In this document: positions 62,357 through 64,000 of the stretch, piece after piece
How positions within the stretch are numbered: position 1 is the stretch's first letter
How the letters are laid out: each line of letters starts with the position of its first letter
Assembly (NCBI GenBank): GCA_025060295.1
Contig: JANXCH010000003.1
Location: 1-64,000 of the forward strand
DNA: 64,000 nucleotides
DNA from: Dehalococcoidia bacterium
GTDB taxonomy: Bacteria > Chloroflexota > Dehalococcoidia > Lucifugimonadales > HRBIN23
Direction: 5' to 3'
Made by a program: the position numbers and the translations under genes
Notes under the pieces: model-generated
Databases searched by the model: none
What the model saw: only the letters and a program-made list of their open reading frames with translations
Told to the model about the DNA's origin: nothing

Positions 62357-63706
62357 CTACACGGAGTGAGGGGGTGGGTTCTGCCCACTGGGGGCAGGAG
62401 CCGAGTCGGCCCCGCCCCCCAAAGCGTGGGCCGTCTCCGGCTGGCGGACGGTCTGCACCGCCAACGGCACCAAACGCACCGCATCCCGCAGACGCGCCGG
62501 CTCCGCCAGCATCAGCACCACCGACGCCGCCAGGTAGATGAAGATGTAAATGAAACGGGCCGTGGTGCTGGTGAAGCCCAACTGGGTAGCCCACAGCACA
62601 AACAGCAGCAACGCCCCCCACGCCGTCATATTCAGCCGCACCAGCACCGCCACCGCCAACAGGGACTGGGCAGCGGTGAGCCAAATCTCCTCGGCCTGCC
62701 GGGCATCCAAGGGCAGGTTCAGCAGGCTTCCCGCACTGATGCTATAGGCGAAGGGCAAAGTGCCCACCAACAGCGTCCATTGGTTGACCTTGGACGACAC
62801 CAGCACCATCATCCCCGCCACCGCATCCCCCCGAATGGTCAGGAGCGCCGCCACGAGAATTTCCCCCGACTCTGAGGCCAGGGGGGCGATCCACTGCACC
62901 ATAATGAACTCGCTGACCCCCAGTTGACGCCCCACCTCCAGCAAACCCTCGGCAAACGGCTCGGCCGAGGAGAGGATCATCGCCGCCGAGAACAGGAAAA
63001 TGCCCACAATGGCCACACGCCGGCGCCCTGTGGGAAGGCTGGCGATGGCCTTAGCAGGGCCCATGAGCTCCGGCTCCCGGCGGGGCAGGCGCGAGGTCAA
63101 ATACAGGTAGAAGGCGAACATCCCCACCAACACCAACCCATCCCACCAGGCGATGCTCCGCTTCACAGGGATGGTAAAGGCATACAGAGTGGCCGCCAGC
63201 ATGGCCAACAGCTCCAACGAGACGCCCCGCTCCAAACGCAAGGGCTGGCGCGCCTGCAACCACCATAAAAAGGCCACCAACGGCCACGCCATCCCCACCA
63301 GCAAGCGGTTGGCCCCTGTCATGTTGGCAGTGGCGTAGTGCACATAGGTCATCTCCTCAAAGGGGACGCCCGCACGCGCCTCCTGCCCCGCCTGCCAAGC
63401 GAAGTAGAGGTCCACAGCGTATTCCGGAAGCACGGCGATCAAAGCCACTGCGGCCAACGCTAACGCCGCGGAGACCTCCCGCTCCGCCACCTCCGCTGCC
63501 CAGGAGAGGAGGAACGCCGCCGCCACCACCCCCATCCCAAAAATAATGGCCTCCAACTCGGGGGCCAGGTGGTCGATCCCCGTGGCCTTGATCACCGCCC
63601 CCACCCCCGGGAGGCTCTGCACCACCTCAAAGCCGGCGAGACGAACAACGAGCGGGGGAATACAAATGGCCACGAAGGCCCCGAGAATCGCCCAGTAACG
63701 GCCGAT
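62357..63706 (-). CDS. Sodium/calcium exchanger-family (CaCA) membrane protein, probable AUC start
   Basis: About 449 aa with some ten helices. Both CaCA repeats are present: AVALIAVLPEYAVDLYFAWQ (first alpha repeat with conserved Glu) and WIAPLASESGEILVAALLTIRGDAVAGMMVLVSSKVNQWTLLVG (second, S-E-S-G-E). A perfect AAAGGAGG ends 6 nt before an ATC codon (63706-63704); starting there gives a complete first helix (YWAILGAFVAICIPPLVV). The first standard codon, GTG at 63673, has no Shine-Dalgarno and cuts that helix. Pumps Ca2+ or another cation. Confidence 0.8.
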   Translation of the reverse strand: MGRYWAILGAFVAICIPPLVVRLAGFEVVQSLPGVGAVIKATGIDHLAPELEAIIFGMGVVAAAFLLSWAAEVAEREVSAALALAAVALIAVLPEYAVDLYFAWQAGQEARAGVPFEEMTYVHYATANMTGANRLLVGMAWPLVAFLWWLQARQPLRLERGVSLELLAMLAATLYAFTIPVKRSIAWWDGLVLVGMFAFYLYLTSRLPRREPELMGPAKAIASLPTGRRRVAIVGIFLFSAAMILSSAEPFAEGLLEVGRQLGVSEFIMVQWIAPLASESGEILVAALLTIRGDAVAGMMVLVSSKVNQWTLLVGTLPFAYSISAGSLLNLPLDARQAEEIWLTAAQSLLAVAVLVRLNMTAWGALLLFVLWATQLGFTSTTARFIYIFIYLAASVVLMLAEPARLRDAVRLVPLAVQTVRQPETAHALGGGADSAPAPSGQNPPPHSV

Positions 63707-63725
63707 GGCGGGCCTCCTTTGCGGC

Positions 63726-64000
63726 TCAGGACACCCGCAAAATCCGATAACGGGTAATGCCTTTGGGGACGCGCACCTCTACTTCGTCCCCCTCGTAGTG
63801 GTCCAGCAAGGCCTTCCCCACCGGCGACTCGATGGAGATGCGCCCCGCCCACGCACTACTTTCCCGTGGGTCAACCAGGGTGTACGTAACCTCTTTCCCA
63901 GTATCCATATCGCGCAGAGCCACGGTGCACCCGGGGGCTATCTTCCGCCTCTCCTGAGTGGCAGTGGCCACCGCCATCACTTGCGCCTGCCGCAGCACCC
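63726..64000 (-). CDS. greA: Transcription elongation factor GreA, C-terminal part (partial)
   Basis: The visible 91 residues are the FKBP-like C-terminal domain of GreA/GreB: APGCTVALRDMDTGKEVTYTLVDPRES, ISIESPVGKALLDHYEGDEVEVRVPKGITRYRIL. The N-terminal coiled coil lies beyond the right edge; the frame is open to base 64000. It lies 20 bp upstream of the exchanger gene on the same strand. Gre factors rescue backtracked RNA polymerase. Confidence 0.93.
   Translation of the reverse strand, partial: VLRQAQVMAVATATQERRKIAPGCTVALRDMDTGKEVTYTLVDPRESSAWAGRISIESPVGKALLDHYEGDEVEVRVPKGITRYRILRVS

Overview
The window is about 64 kb of high-GC bacterial DNA, densely packed with genes on both strands. 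There is a T-box leader before ileS, an Mbh/Mrp-type antiporter operon, a short-form alpha-glucan phosphorylase, a GH57/DUF3536 protein and a pared-down rsmH-ftsA-ftsZ cluster without mur genes. Together with CaiB-type CoA transferase and D-aminoacylase genes these suggest a Chloroflexota bacterium, possibly of the Dehalococcoidia type, with a monoderm-like envelope and some respiratory capacity. This assignment is inference from gene content; no rRNA is present.

Layout: 0-3.6 kb holds the end of a large anchored surface protein with Thr-Pro linkers, tRNA-Arg and a minimal MscS-domain protein. 3.6-9 kb (minus) holds an M20 peptidase, an FmdB-type zinc ribbon protein, ftsZ, ftsA and rsmH. 9.1-10.4 kb (plus) holds mog and trmD. 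10.5-11.9 kb is a lower-GC, decayed methyltransferase/nuclease-like module. 12-23.1 kb is an alpha-glucan island: glgA divergent from glgC-malQ-glgP-glgB-GH57. 23.2-24.8 kb holds a CoA-acylating semialdehyde dehydrogenase gene and tRNA-Asn. 24.9-32.4 kb is an eleven-gene cation/proton antiporter operon in Mbh order with three NuoL/M/N-like subunits and no hydrogenase genes. 32.4-34 kb is a compact restriction-modification pair. 34-42.6 kb holds purL, a flippase-like membrane protein, a class III CoA transferase, mtnP, a rhodanese, a THEP1 NTPase, a basic/proline-rich protein and an APH-kinase fusion.

42.7-47.1 kb (minus) is a cytochrome c maturation operon (ccmH, ccmF, two small-to-medium membrane proteins, thioredoxin-like ccmG). 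47.2-49.4 kb is an MMPL/RND exporter, followed by the frameshifted tail of an ABC-transporter permease. 49.9-54.6 kb (minus) is a MoxR-like ATPase, a DNA methyltransferase and a VWA protein in one apparent operon. 54.7-58.6 kb holds an S26 peptidase, a D-aminoacylase, an HtrA protease and ribosomal protein L25. 58.7-62.3 kb is ileS behind a T-box leader. 62.4-64 kb is a cation exchanger that may start at AUC and the C-terminal part of GreA.

The best leads are: a methyltransferase gene broken by a perfect 11-bp tandem duplication; the MoxR-methyltransferase-VWA operon; the stand-alone Mbh-type antiporter with triplicated pump subunits; the likely AUC start codon; and a structured spacer between rsmH and ftsA. 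I see no CRISPR array, complete insertion sequence or prophage.
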